64,000 bases of DNA, taken from positions 248,001 through 312,000 of the forward strand of contig NZ_JAIMCG010000002.1 of NCBI RefSeq assembly GCF_019795295.1, given 5' to 3'. Of the stretch, positions 45,192 to 53,492 are shown piece by piece. The notes under the pieces were generated by a model. The model was not told where the DNA came from and did no database searches. It worked only from the letters and a program-made list of their open reading frames with translations. The position numbers and the translations under genes were made by a program. Every line of letters starts with the position of its first letter. The stretch's first letter is position 1. This DNA is from Cupriavidus sp. AU9028 (GTDB lineage: Bacteria; Pseudomonadota; Gammaproteobacteria; Burkholderiales; Burkholderiaceae).

Positions 45192-46292
45192 TCAGGAGCG
45201 GTTTTCGACGTCCGGTGCGCCCGGGGTGGTGCTTCCCGGATCGTTCAGTTCGCCCTCGCCGACGCCCGGCGGGAATTCGCCGCGGCGCATCTGGCGCGCG
45301 GTGTCCTTCGGCCCGTCCGGCTCGGGCGTCGTGGTGTTGTTGCGATTGAGCGGCACGTCGGGGGCGGGAGGATCGCCCGGCTTGCGGCGCGATTCGGCCT
45401 GCTCCCACGCTTGCCCGCGGCTCACCTCGCCCTTGCCGCCAGCGCCCTCCGGCGATCCGGCCCGGTCGCCTTGCTTGCCGCCTGCATCGGCGCCTGCATC
45501 GCCGCCCGCATTGCCGCCCGCATTGCCGCCGGACCCCGGCCCCTGCTTGTTCTGCTGCTGCCCCACGGGCTGGGCCGCCTGCCCCGGGCTGGCCGGCTGC
45601 TGTGCAGGCGCCGTGCGGGCACGCGGCTCGCCACTTGCCTGCGCGTCGGCGCGGGCGCGATCGCCGCGGCTGATGTCTCCGTCCATGCTTTCCTCCATGC
45701 TGCGGCGCACCTGCGCCTCGATTTCAGGATCGCCCTGGCTTGCTCGCCCTGCACTGCCCGCGGAGCGCTCACCGAGCCGCCCGGCCGGATCCAGCATGGA
45801 ACCGGGATTGCGCCGGCCGTTCTGCGCCTCCACCGATTGGTCGATCTCGCTGCCCGGGTCCTCGTTGCCGGTGGGAACGAAGGCGGCATCGCCGACCTCG
45901 CCCCCCGGTGGGCCCGAGTCCGCAGCGCCGCCGCCAGCTGGCGAGCCGCCCTCGGCGCCGGAGGAACTCGCCTGGGTGCCGAGGCTCATCCGGGTGGGCG
46001 CGCGGGAGGCATCGAAATCGGCCCAGCGGCCGCCCTCCCAGCGCCCTTCCGTGTGTTCGATCTCCTGTGCGCCGGCCGACTGCAGCAGCGCGGCGGTGCT
46101 CTGCACGAGGCCGGGTTCGGACCGGGCGGCCAGCAACACACCGGGCAGCCGCGACGAAGCCTGCGCGCCCTGGCCGGTGCCGACGCTGAACACCGAGACA
46201 TCCCATACCGAAAAGCCATGTTCGTGCAGCTGTCGGGCCGCACGCTCTGCTTCGCTGATGGACTCGAATCGTCCCGCCACGATGGTTGACAT
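45192..46292 (-). CDS. Protein with GSP17M-like N-terminus and long disordered tail
   Basis: The first 75 residues of this 366-residue protein resemble the general stress protein 17M domain (IVAGRFESISEAERAARQL and DVSVFSVG). The rest is a disordered, Gly/Ala/Pro/Gln/Asp-rich tail with a short repeat of GGNAGG/GGDAG units. I see no membrane helix or signal peptide. The start at ATG 46292 has AGGGAG upstream. The gap to the ABC-receiver gene is 21 bp, so the two form an operon that reads from a sigma-54-like site at 46347. Confidence 0.72.
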   Translation of the reverse strand: MSTIVAGRFESISEAERAARQLHEHGFSVWDVSVFSVGTGQGAQASSRLPGVLLAARSEPGLVQSTAALLQSAGAQEIEHTEGRWEGGRWADFDASRAPTRMSLGTQASSSGAEGGSPAGGGAADSGPPGGEVGDAAFVPTGNEDPGSEIDQSVEAQNGRRNPGSMLDPAGRLGERSAGSAGRASQGDPEIEAQVRRSMEESMDGDISRGDRARADAQASGEPRARTAPAQQPASPGQAAQPVGQQQNKQGPGSGGNAGGNAGGDAGADAGGKQGDRAGSPEGAGGKGEVSRGQAWEQAESRRKPGDPPAPDVPLNRNNTTTPEPDGPKDTARQMRRGEFPPGVGEGELNDPGSTTPGAPDVENRS

Positions 46293-46346
46293 GGACAGCT
46301 CCCTGCGGCATTCGCCGCTCATCTCGATTACCGGGTCGCTGCGATG

Positions 46347-46362
46347 TGCAAGGATTGCGCCC
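46347..46362 (-). promoter_or_regulatory. Sigma-54-like element for the GSP17M-ABC operon
   Basis: On the minus strand the sequence is GGGCGCAATCCTTGCA, with 9 of 12 consensus positions. It ends 55 bp before the ATG at 46292. Confidence 0.45.
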
Positions 46363-46513
46363 GCATCGGCTCCCTGGTCAGCAAGGGCGAGCAGCCGCGC
46401 ATCCGGAGAGATGCGAGAGCGTCGCTTCGGCGGCTTGCCGGATCTCCATGTCGAACTTGCAATCCGTGCAGTGCGTACAAAGGCGCACTCCCCATCTTGG
46501 CCCCGGCTTGCGC

Positions 46514-47191
46514 TCAATCTTCCGCGCCTTCGGCGCGGCCCGCGACCACCGGCTCGCCCTGCTCTTTTTCCTGCTGTGCACGACGCTTGACGGCATGGGT
46601 CTGCAGCGCATCGTCCAGGCCATGGGTGCGTTCGATATCGTTCTCCCGCTCGGCCAGTTCCGACAGCTGGCGGTAGAAGGCGGCCAGCCGTTTCAGATCT
46701 TCCTCGTCAAGGTCTTCGATGGCGACCAGCCGGCTGCTGGCGTGGCGATGGGAGGCCAGCAGTTCGTTCAGCTTCAGGTGCATCGCCAGCGCGTCCTTGT
46801 TCTGCGCCTGCTGGATCAGGAAGACCATCAGGAAGGTGATGATGGTAGTGGCGGTGTTGATGACCAACTGCCAGGTCTCGGAGTAGCCGAAGATCGGGCC
46901 GGTGACAGCCCAGATCAGCACCATGACGCCGGCCAGACAGAACGCCAGCGGCGAGCCCGCCCATCGCGTCGCATGTCCGGCGAACCATTCGAAGCCATGC
47001 AGAATCCGCCGTCGCGCGGACGGGGCTGCGTCTTCCTGCCCGAACAAGGCTTCGTCATGTGCCGTTGTCCGAGGATACGCGGCCTGCCGTGCGACGTCGG
47101 CGGCATCCGCGTTGATGTTGATGCTGGTGTGGCCGCTGGTGTGGCCCCCGTCTGTGGCGCCGGATGCGGCGCCGGAAGAAAAGCGGGTCAT
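46514..47191 (-). CDS. Low-affinity iron permease-family membrane protein
   Basis: This 225-residue protein matches the low-affinity iron permease family (PF04120). The core is two helices, AFCLAGVMVLIWAVTGPIFG and VINTATTIITFLMVFLIQQ, followed by QNKDALAMHLKLNELLASHR. The N-terminal 60 residues are disordered and the C-terminal part is an acidic helix. Despite the name, transport is not proven for bacterial members. ATG 47191 has AGGAGGACACC upstream. A sigma-54-like element lies about 80 bp upstream. Confidence 0.85.
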   Translation of the reverse strand: MTRFSSGAASGATDGGHTSGHTSININADAADVARQAAYPRTTAHDEALFGQEDAAPSARRRILHGFEWFAGHATRWAGSPLAFCLAGVMVLIWAVTGPIFGYSETWQLVINTATTIITFLMVFLIQQAQNKDALAMHLKLNELLASHRHASSRLVAIEDLDEEDLKRLAAFYRQLSELAERENDIERTHGLDDALQTHAVKRRAQQEKEQGEPVVAGRAEGAED

Positions 47192-47271
47192 GAGCGGTGT
47201 CCTCCTGGTTGTTCGTCCGGTCCGGGTGGCGCACGAAGGCACGCTTCTTCGCACTGCAGAAGCGGATGTGC

Positions 47272-47287
47272 GGCAAATTTCATTCCT
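47272..47287 (-). promoter_or_regulatory. Weak sigma-54-like element for the iron permease gene
   Basis: On the minus strand the sequence is AGGAATGAAATTTGCC, with GG and GC ten bases apart and 8 of 12 consensus positions. It lies about 80 bp before ATG 47191. Confidence 0.35.
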
Positions 47288-47478
47288 TGGTGCTCCCGAA
47301 GTCTGTCAAGCGGTACTGCGGCCGCCTCAGCCGCCTCGCAATTGGCAGCATTTACAAACAGGGCAAAAAGCGGCGCGCCGGGCTGCGGGTATCTCCCGCA
47401 AGGCCTTCCTGGACCAAGGCGTGCCCCGCCGCCTTCCCTTGGCGAGCGTCCGCACGAGGGCAGACCGCGCCGCTCCAG

Positions 47479-47494
47479 CGGTATGGTTCTTGCG
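47479..47494 (+). promoter_or_regulatory. Sigma-54-like element for the 660-residue BON gene
   Basis: The sequence CGGTATGGTTCTTGCG has GG and GC ten bases apart and 8 of 12 consensus positions. It differs at only two of 16 bases from the element before the other large BON gene (19738), which supports both. It lies about 125 bp before the ATG at 47620. Confidence 0.45.
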
Positions 47495-47619
47495 CGCCCT
47501 GGTGGTCCGGGCGACGGCCCTGACGTACCGCGCGTACCGAAGCCACTGAAGCTGCGGCACTGCGGTGAAACAGGGCCGGACGCGAAGTCGGAACGCAGTT
47601 CAGACGCAAGGAGGGACAG

Positions 47620-49602
47620 ATGGCAAACGGCAATCGAGGGCGCAATTCAGGCGGATACGGCAGCGGCGAATCGTGGCTGCGCGGAGGCGGGCGCTGGGAC
47701 GACGACAGCTTCATGCGCATCGCCGAGCATGACGAATGGCGCGACGAACGCGAGGATGAACCGGGCGGCCAATGGGCCCAGGGCGGCGCCTCGCAATCCA
47801 ATGCCGGGTATCCCGGCGCATCCTATGGGCGGGGCGCAGAGCGCGGCGCGCAGGGCGGCTCCTTCCGTGGCGACATGAGCCGCGGCTCGAGCGAACGCGG
47901 CGGCGGCTATGGCGGCACTGGCGGACAAGGCGGCACCCGCTTCGGCCGCGAGCATGGCGGCGGCTACGGCGGCAACCATGGCAGCAACTATGGTGGCGGC
48001 TACGGTGACGAGGACGAGTTCGAGTACCGCGCTGGCCGCAGCGGCCAGGGCCAAAGCTATGGCGGCGCCTATGGCAGCGGATATGGCAGCGGATATGGCA
48101 GCGGAGACCGCGGCCGTGACAGCGGCCGCGGCATGAGCGGCGGCATGGGTGGCGGCATGAACCGCAGCGGCATGGGCGGCCATGGCCGTCAGCAGTCGAG
48201 CGCCGGCCAGCGCCTGCGTGACGAGTGGGGAAGCAGCGGCGGCGGCGACTGGCGCAACCGCCAGGGCGGCGGCGGCTCGTCGCACGAGCAACAGTCCTCC
48301 CCGCGCTGGGGCGGCGGCGACCAGGGCGGCCAGGGCGATTACGACCCCTATGCCATGGGCGGCGAGCGCAATCCGTACAGCAGCGGCTACGCGGGCTACG
48401 ACCCGAGCGGCGGCGGCGTCGAACGCTACGGCATGTACGGCGTGCGCGATACCGGCCGGGAGGATGACTGGATGTCGGGCCGCACCATGGGCAACCAGCG
48501 TCATGCCGAGCGCGGCGACTATCAATCGCGCTTCGGTTCCGGCTCGGATACCTGGCGCGAGATGCAGGATCGTGAGCGTATGCGCCAGCAGGCGGGCAGC
48601 GGCCAGGGCTACCGGCCCGAGCAGCAGTCCGGCGGCGGCGGCCGGGGCGGCTGGGAGCAGTCCGCCGGTCGCGGCAGCGGCTTCGGCGGCGGCTACTACG
48701 GCCATGAGGGCGGCGGCAGTGAATGGCCGCGGTCCGGCAGCGAGCGCGGCCAGGGCGGCGGCGGACGCGGCTATGGGCTGGAGAGCTACGAGAGCGGCAT
48801 GCAGGGACGTGGGCAAGGCCAGGGCTATGGCGGCGGGCGCGAACCGGGCTACGGCCGCAGTGGCGGACAGTCCAGCCAGTTCGGCCGATCGGGCCAGTCG
48901 GGTCAATATGGCCAGTCCGGGTACGGACAGTACGGTGGCAGCAGCCAGTCGCAACAGCGGCGAGTGGGACCGAAGGGCTACCAGCGCTCCGACGAGCGGA
49001 TCCGGGAGGATCTGTGCGAGCGGCTGTCCGACCTGCGCGGCGTCGATGTCAGCGATGTCAGCGTGCAGGTCAGCGGCGGAACCGTGACCCTGACTGGCAC
49101 CGTGCGGCACCGGCACGAGAAGTTCTATGTCGAGGACATCGCCGAGGAAGTGTTCGGTGTGCGCGACGTGGAGAATCGCGTGCGCGTAACGCGCGATGGC
49201 GACGACAGCTCACGCATGTCGGCCAGCGATAGCGGCTCGACCTCGAGCAGTTCGCTGGGCTCGGCCTCGGACAGCGCGCTGGGCTCGACCACGGGTTCCA
49301 GCACCGGCTCGATCGGCGGCACCGGCACCGGCAGCAGCGCGGCGGTCGGCACGGGCGGACTCGGTACCGTGGGCAGCAGCGGCACGCTGGGCGGCACGTC
49401 GGGCAGCACCTCCGGCACGGCGATGCCCGGCAGCGGCACGGGCGGCACGGGCGGCAGTTCGACCGGCGGCATGCTGGGCGGCTCGCCGTCTGCGGGCGCC
49501 GGCACGTCGCAGTCGTCCTCGTCGATCTCCTCGGCTTCGGGCTCCACGCCGGATATCCGCGATGGTCTGGGTTCGACGGGCAAGCCGGGTCGCACCAGCT
49601 GA
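47620..49602 (+). CDS. BON-domain protein with very long Gly/Tyr/Ser/Gln-rich disordered regions
   Basis: Residues 1-445 of this 660-residue protein are low-complexity, dominated by Gly, Ser, Tyr, Gln and Arg. Parts such as SGQYGQSGYGQYGGSSQSQQ are remarkably like the low-complexity region of the human protein FUS. Residues 447-530 form a BON domain that starts VGPKGYQRSDERI. A Ser/Thr/Gly-rich tail fills the last 125 residues. There is no signal peptide. AAGGAGG precedes the ATG. The next gene starts 9 bp downstream, so the ParB-like nuclease is its operon partner. The low-complexity part suggests a tendency to form condensates or gels. Confidence 0.88.
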   Translation: MANGNRGRNSGGYGSGESWLRGGGRWDDDSFMRIAEHDEWRDEREDEPGGQWAQGGASQSNAGYPGASYGRGAERGAQGGSFRGDMSRGSSERGGGYGGTGGQGGTRFGREHGGGYGGNHGSNYGGGYGDEDEFEYRAGRSGQGQSYGGAYGSGYGSGYGSGDRGRDSGRGMSGGMGGGMNRSGMGGHGRQQSSAGQRLRDEWGSSGGGDWRNRQGGGGSSHEQQSSPRWGGGDQGGQGDYDPYAMGGERNPYSSGYAGYDPSGGGVERYGMYGVRDTGREDDWMSGRTMGNQRHAERGDYQSRFGSGSDTWREMQDRERMRQQAGSGQGYRPEQQSGGGGRGGWEQSAGRGSGFGGGYYGHEGGGSEWPRSGSERGQGGGGRGYGLESYESGMQGRGQGQGYGGGREPGYGRSGGQSSQFGRSGQSGQYGQSGYGQYGGSSQSQQRRVGPKGYQRSDERIREDLCERLSDLRGVDVSDVSVQVSGGTVTLTGTVRHRHEKFYVEDIAEEVFGVRDVENRVRVTRDGDDSSRMSASDSGSTSSSSLGSASDSALGSTTGSSTGSIGGTGTGSSAAVGTGGLGTVGSSGTLGGTSGSTSGTAMPGSGTGGTGGSSTGGMLGGSPSAGAGTSQSSSSISSASGSTPDIRDGLGSTGKPGRTS

Positions 49603-49611
49603 CGCGAGAGC

Positions 49612-50247
49612 ATGGCCGACGATCCGGCGCCCCTGCAGGCGATCCTGGCGAAAGGCAGCAAGCTGCGGGCGCATCTGTCGCGCCTGCGGCCGACCCAGAT
49701 CACGGTCGGCATGCTGCATGTCCGGCGCAAGATGCACGCAACGCGCCGGCAGCCGCAGGATCGCCTGGACGCCTTCTTCGACAAGCGGCGCATCCATGTC
49801 GTGGTCGGTCCGCAGCATGCGCTGTACGTGATCGACCACCACCACTGGGTGCGCGCCTGGAGCGAGCTGGGCATCGACATCATTCCGGTCCTGGTGCGCA
49901 AGGACCTGAGCCATCTGAACGAGGAGGACTTCTGGCGCTACATGCTGCGCCATCACCTGGTCCATCCCTACGACGAGCACGGGCGCCGGCAACCGCTGAG
50001 CGCCCTGCCGCACGGCATCGACGGCATGCGCGACGATCCCTACCGCAGCCTGGAAGCCTTCGCTCGCATCGCAGGCGGTTATCGCAAGGTCAAGCAGGCC
50101 TACCCGGATTTCAAATGGGCCGACTTCTTCCGCCAGGAAGTGCCCGGGCCCTTCGATACCACCGAGTGCTTCGCCTACGCGCTGGCGCAGGCCGTCAAGG
50201 CGGCGCGCAGCCCGAAAGCCCGGGGCCTGCCGGGCTATATCGGCTGA
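49612..50247 (+). CDS. ParB-like nuclease-family protein
   Basis: This 211-residue protein matches the ParB-like nuclease family (ParBc_2). Key segments are TQITVGMLHVRRKMHA, the arginine-rich QDRLDAFFDKRRIHVVVGPQ, DHHHWVRAWSELGID and DFFRQEVPGPFD. ParB-like domains bind or cut DNA, or act as CTP switches, but the role of this branch is unknown. It begins 9 bp after the 660-residue BON gene, a spacing that suggests coupled expression. It may act in the same stress response. Confidence 0.82.
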   Translation: MADDPAPLQAILAKGSKLRAHLSRLRPTQITVGMLHVRRKMHATRRQPQDRLDAFFDKRRIHVVVGPQHALYVIDHHHWVRAWSELGIDIIPVLVRKDLSHLNEEDFWRYMLRHHLVHPYDEHGRRQPLSALPHGIDGMRDDPYRSLEAFARIAGGYRKVKQAYPDFKWADFFRQEVPGPFDTTECFAYALAQAVKAARSPKARGLPGYIG

Positions 50248-50283
50248 CGCTCGGCGACAACATCGCCAGGGAGGCGAGCGCGC

Positions 50284-51183
50284 TCAATCCTTCGCGCTTG
50301 CCGCAGGCAGCACCCCCAGGTCTTCCATCATCGCCTTCGCGATGGGCATGCGGTGCGCGGCCAGTTCGTCGCGCGGCAAATCCATGTTGAGCGCGAATGG
50401 ATGGATGCGGCCCTCGCGCTCCACCCAGCCCACCCACCATCCCAGCGACAAGCCGTCGTCCATCGCCCAGCCCGTCTTCGCGTAGACCGAATACTGAGGG
50501 GTGGATTCCACGCGCATCATCTCGCGCACCCAACGCTGGCTGCGTTGCGACGCCGGCAGCTGCCCGGTGGCCAGCCGCGCGAGGAACCGGGTCTGCTCGA
50601 CCGCTGAAATCGCCAGCGGCCCACGCAGCCAGAACTGATCGACCTGCTGGCCAAGCTGCCGGTTGCCGTAGTCGAGCCGGTCGACCCATGCCTGCATCCG
50701 CTGCATGCCGATGCGACGGGCCACGCCCTGGTACAGCGGCACGTTCGACGCGGCGATGGCCTCGCGCAGGCTCATGTCGCGCTCCCATTGCGGAAAACGC
50801 GCGCGGCCGCCGCCATAGGGCTGCACCTGCTCCGGATCGGCAACCACCCCGGTCTCGAAGGCGATCACGCTGTGCGGCACCTTGTAGGTGGAGGCCGGCA
50901 CCATGCGCGTCTGCGCCCGGCGGGCGTTGACCAGCACCGGCCGGCCGCTGCTCGTGTCCAGCAGCGCGAAGCAGCCCTCGACATCGAGCTGACGGAAGTA
51001 GGCCATCAGATCGTTGCGTACCAGCGGCGTTGGCCCGGCACGGCCGCCGCTCGCGGATGCGGCGAGGCTGCTACCGGCCACCGCCGCCAGCGACATGCCG
51101 CCGGCCGCCTGCAGGAAGCGGCGGCGCGAGGGTGCCGCATCGTCTGGTGCCAAAGATGGCTTGGTCCCCTGGTCTGGAATCAT
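50284..51183 (-). CDS. Class D (OXA-type) beta-lactamase with a Tat signal
   Basis: This 299-residue enzyme hydrolyses beta-lactams with a serine nucleophile. The class D motifs are all present: STYK at 98-101 (Ser98 and the lysine that becomes carbamylated), SNV at 146-148, YGN at 172-174 and KTG at 236-238, with WLRGPL. The N-terminus carries a twin-arginine motif SRRRFLQAAGG, so export is probably by Tat rather than Sec, which is less usual for OXA enzymes. Related chromosomal OXA enzymes (OXA-22, OXA-60) are known from Ralstonia. ATG 51183 has GGAGAA upstream. Confidence 0.93.
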   Translation of the reverse strand: MIPDQGTKPSLAPDDAAPSRRRFLQAAGGMSLAAVAGSSLAASASGGRAGPTPLVRNDLMAYFRQLDVEGCFALLDTSSGRPVLVNARRAQTRMVPASTYKVPHSVIAFETGVVADPEQVQPYGGGRARFPQWERDMSLREAIAASNVPLYQGVARRIGMQRMQAWVDRLDYGNRQLGQQVDQFWLRGPLAISAVEQTRFLARLATGQLPASQRSQRWVREMMRVESTPQYSVYAKTGWAMDDGLSLGWWVGWVEREGRIHPFALNMDLPRDELAAHRMPIAKAMMEDLGVLPAASAKD

Positions 51184-51443
51184 TGATGTTCTCCGATTGG
51201 TGATGTCGTCGTAGGGACGCCGGGCGGTGCCCGGGTCGGTCGCGGCCCCCACTCCTCTTGAAACTGCGGCGTCCGGTGCAACGGATGCTAGTGCGCACCG
51301 CCACCCGGCGGGAGTGGGACGCAAGACTGCGCCGGCACGGCTGTCACAGCTGTCACATGGGCGAAGCGAGCCACCGTACCAGTGGCATCATTGCGGTTTC
51401 ACCGATCCTCCCCGCCCTTGCCGCCTTGCCGCCATCGCCGCCC

Positions 51444-53090
51444 ATGACCGCGTCCCTGATCGTCGAGCTGGCCTCGCCCCAGCAGGTCAATGGCACCCGG
51501 GCTGCCTTCCAGTCGGTCTGGCTGCTGGTGCGCCTCTACCATGCGGCGCGTTGCACGCCGCATCGCCCGCAGGTGCATGCGGACGACCTGCGGCTGCGCA
51601 TGAGCAACGCGCGCACGCTGCGCATGGCCATCGGCCGCGCGTTCCGCGACTTCGAGCACTGGGGCCTGCCTGTGGGTTGGGGCGACGATGCCGGGCGGGA
51701 CCCGCGCTTCCTCAATCTGGAAGGGCGCAGCCAGGGACCGTTCTGGCTGCCGGCGCCGGCGTGCGATCGCATCGTCTGCCAGGTGCAGGGCAAGCCGGCG
51801 AGCGAAGCCGAGGTGGTGGCCTTCCTCGGGCTGGACCGCCACGAACCGGCGGCCACGCCCTTGCCCGCGGCACAGCGGCTGAGCGCGCGCGAGGATCTCG
51901 CCTTCTGGCGGCACTTCATCGACGGCAAGCAGGCGCTGCGCGAGGGTCGGCTGCTGACGCCAGTGGCGGGCAGCGCCGGCGACCCGTCGGCGCTGTCGGC
52001 ACTATCGGCATTTCGCGCCGCGCGTGCGGTTGCCGCCAACGGCTTCGAGCACGCCTTTGTCGCGCTGAACGAAGCGCTGCTGTGGCGGCGCCTGGGCGAC
52101 CGCTCGCAAACCCGTCGCACCTTGCGCGCCCTGCGGCTGCGCCGCCGTCATCATGCCGTGCCCGGCAACGACTACCTCGATGCGATGGAGCAGATCGTCG
52201 CCGCCTGGTGCGTCTACGACGAACGCGACCTGCACGGGGCACTGGCTCGCCTGCATACGCTGGCCCGCACGGAACCGGGCGCGACGCTGGTACGAGTGCA
52301 TCCGCATGTCCGATTCGAATGGCACAACCTTGCCGGACTGATTCACCGTTCGCTTGCGCTGTCGGCAGCCATCGCCACCGATCCCGCGTCGGCGCCCGCC
52401 GGGGAAGCGAACGCCCCCGAATTGGCGGAGCGAGCCGTCGAACATTTCGAGCAGGCCCTGGCGGCGGCCTCGGAGTCCAACGTCGCCGATGCCGCCCAGC
52501 ATGTCGCCGCCAACCTCGGCATGGCCCTGTGGCTGTTCGGCCAGGCGGGCATCCGCTGGTCGGGCGCGGCGCCCGCGGGGGAAACCGGCCGCGCCATCCA
52601 GTGGATCGGCATGTCGGAATGGCTCGCACGCGGGGCCGGGCACCGCCACCCGTCGGCCTGGAATGCGATCTACCTGATGCGCATTGCGCGCGGCGACTGC
52701 CCGGCCGCCCACCGTCCCCCGCTCCAGCAATTCCGCCGTGCCCGGCCCATCGGCATCGCGGCCCTGCGCGAGCTTGCCGGTCCGTTCGCCGACGCCTTCC
52801 AGGGCGACGCCTGGCCCGCGTCCTGGCACCAGGTCGCGGCGTCGCGGCTGGCGCAATCCGAGCGCGGCGAGCGCAAGTTTCCCTTGCTGCAGCAAACCAG
52901 CCTGCTGTTCGAACTGGCGTGGTACGCCGCCCATGCCGGACAGGTCGAGCGCGCGGCGCAGGCACTGGCGCGGCTGCGCGCCGACCTGCGCCAGCTTCCC
53001 GTCAGCGACCGGCACTACTTCGGCAAAGCGCTGCTGGACAGTCTGCCGGCCGAGGTCCATGCGCTGGCCGAGGCAGTCGTCGGCGGTTGA
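51444..53090 (+). CDS. Orphan helical-repeat protein
   Basis: I do not recognise this 548-residue protein. It is mainly alpha-helical, with possible TPR-like pairs (for example ERAVEHFEQALAAASESN and VERAAQALARLRADLRQL). The N-terminus, with VNGTRAAFQSVWLLVRLY, might be a regulatory or DNA-binding part. There is no signal peptide or membrane helix. ATG 51444 lacks a clear ribosome site, so the start is uncertain; the frame continues upstream. It diverges from the OXA gene, and a link to beta-lactam response is possible but unproven. Confidence 0.65.
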   Translation: MTASLIVELASPQQVNGTRAAFQSVWLLVRLYHAARCTPHRPQVHADDLRLRMSNARTLRMAIGRAFRDFEHWGLPVGWGDDAGRDPRFLNLEGRSQGPFWLPAPACDRIVCQVQGKPASEAEVVAFLGLDRHEPAATPLPAAQRLSAREDLAFWRHFIDGKQALREGRLLTPVAGSAGDPSALSALSAFRAARAVAANGFEHAFVALNEALLWRRLGDRSQTRRTLRALRLRRRHHAVPGNDYLDAMEQIVAAWCVYDERDLHGALARLHTLARTEPGATLVRVHPHVRFEWHNLAGLIHRSLALSAAIATDPASAPAGEANAPELAERAVEHFEQALAAASESNVADAAQHVAANLGMALWLFGQAGIRWSGAAPAGETGRAIQWIGMSEWLARGAGHRHPSAWNAIYLMRIARGDCPAAHRPPLQQFRRARPIGIAALRELAGPFADAFQGDAWPASWHQVAASRLAQSERGERKFPLLQQTSLLFELAWYAAHAGQVERAAQALARLRADLRQLPVSDRHYFGKALLDSLPAEVHALAEAVVGG

Positions 53091-53166
53091 CGCCCCGATG
53101 CGCGTCAGTTGACGCCACTCGCGAGGCGGCGGCGCGGCGCGCGCGCAACAGGTGACGGCGCGGGCA

Positions 53167-53195
53167 TTGACCCCCGAATGCGAATCATTTACATT
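53167..53195 (+). promoter_or_regulatory. Sigma-70 promoter overlapped by a Fur box, before the TonB receptor
   Basis: TTGACC and TACATT are 17 bases apart, which makes a good -35/-10 pair. A 19-base Fur-like box, AATGCGAAT-C-ATTTACATT (53177-53195), lies across the spacer and -10, with 7 of 9 symmetric positions. This would repress the receptor when iron is plentiful. The ATG follows 298 bp later, so the leader is long. Confidence 0.65.
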
Positions 53196-53492
53196 TAGCG
53201 GCCTATTTGCTGCCTTCCGATCGGGCAGCAACCCGGACAGTCGATGCCGGTTCCAGCGCCACACGCGCGTGGACCGCGAACGCCAGCCGCAACACGCCGC
53301 GGCAGCGCGCATCGCAATACGTCAAGGGATATCGGATCGGTTCCCACTTCGCCGTTCCCATTCGGAATTGACATAGCCAGCCAGGCCAGCCCCCAGGGCC
53401 GCGCCTTGCCGGAGGCCGTCCTTTTGCCGGGAGGACGGCTGCCGCCTGCCTCGGCAAGACCAAACCGGCCCATGGAAAGCAGGAGAAGCTTT

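Noticed and set aside
42147-46289. 1380-residue open frame on the plus strand
   Set aside because: It is antisense to the ABC-receiver fusion and its neighbour and shows a composition typical of mirror frames.
47647-49116. 489-residue Ala/Val-rich frame on the minus strand, looking like a membrane protein
   Set aside because: It is the mirror frame of the Gly/Tyr/Ser-rich BON protein; GGC and AGC codons read backwards give Ala.
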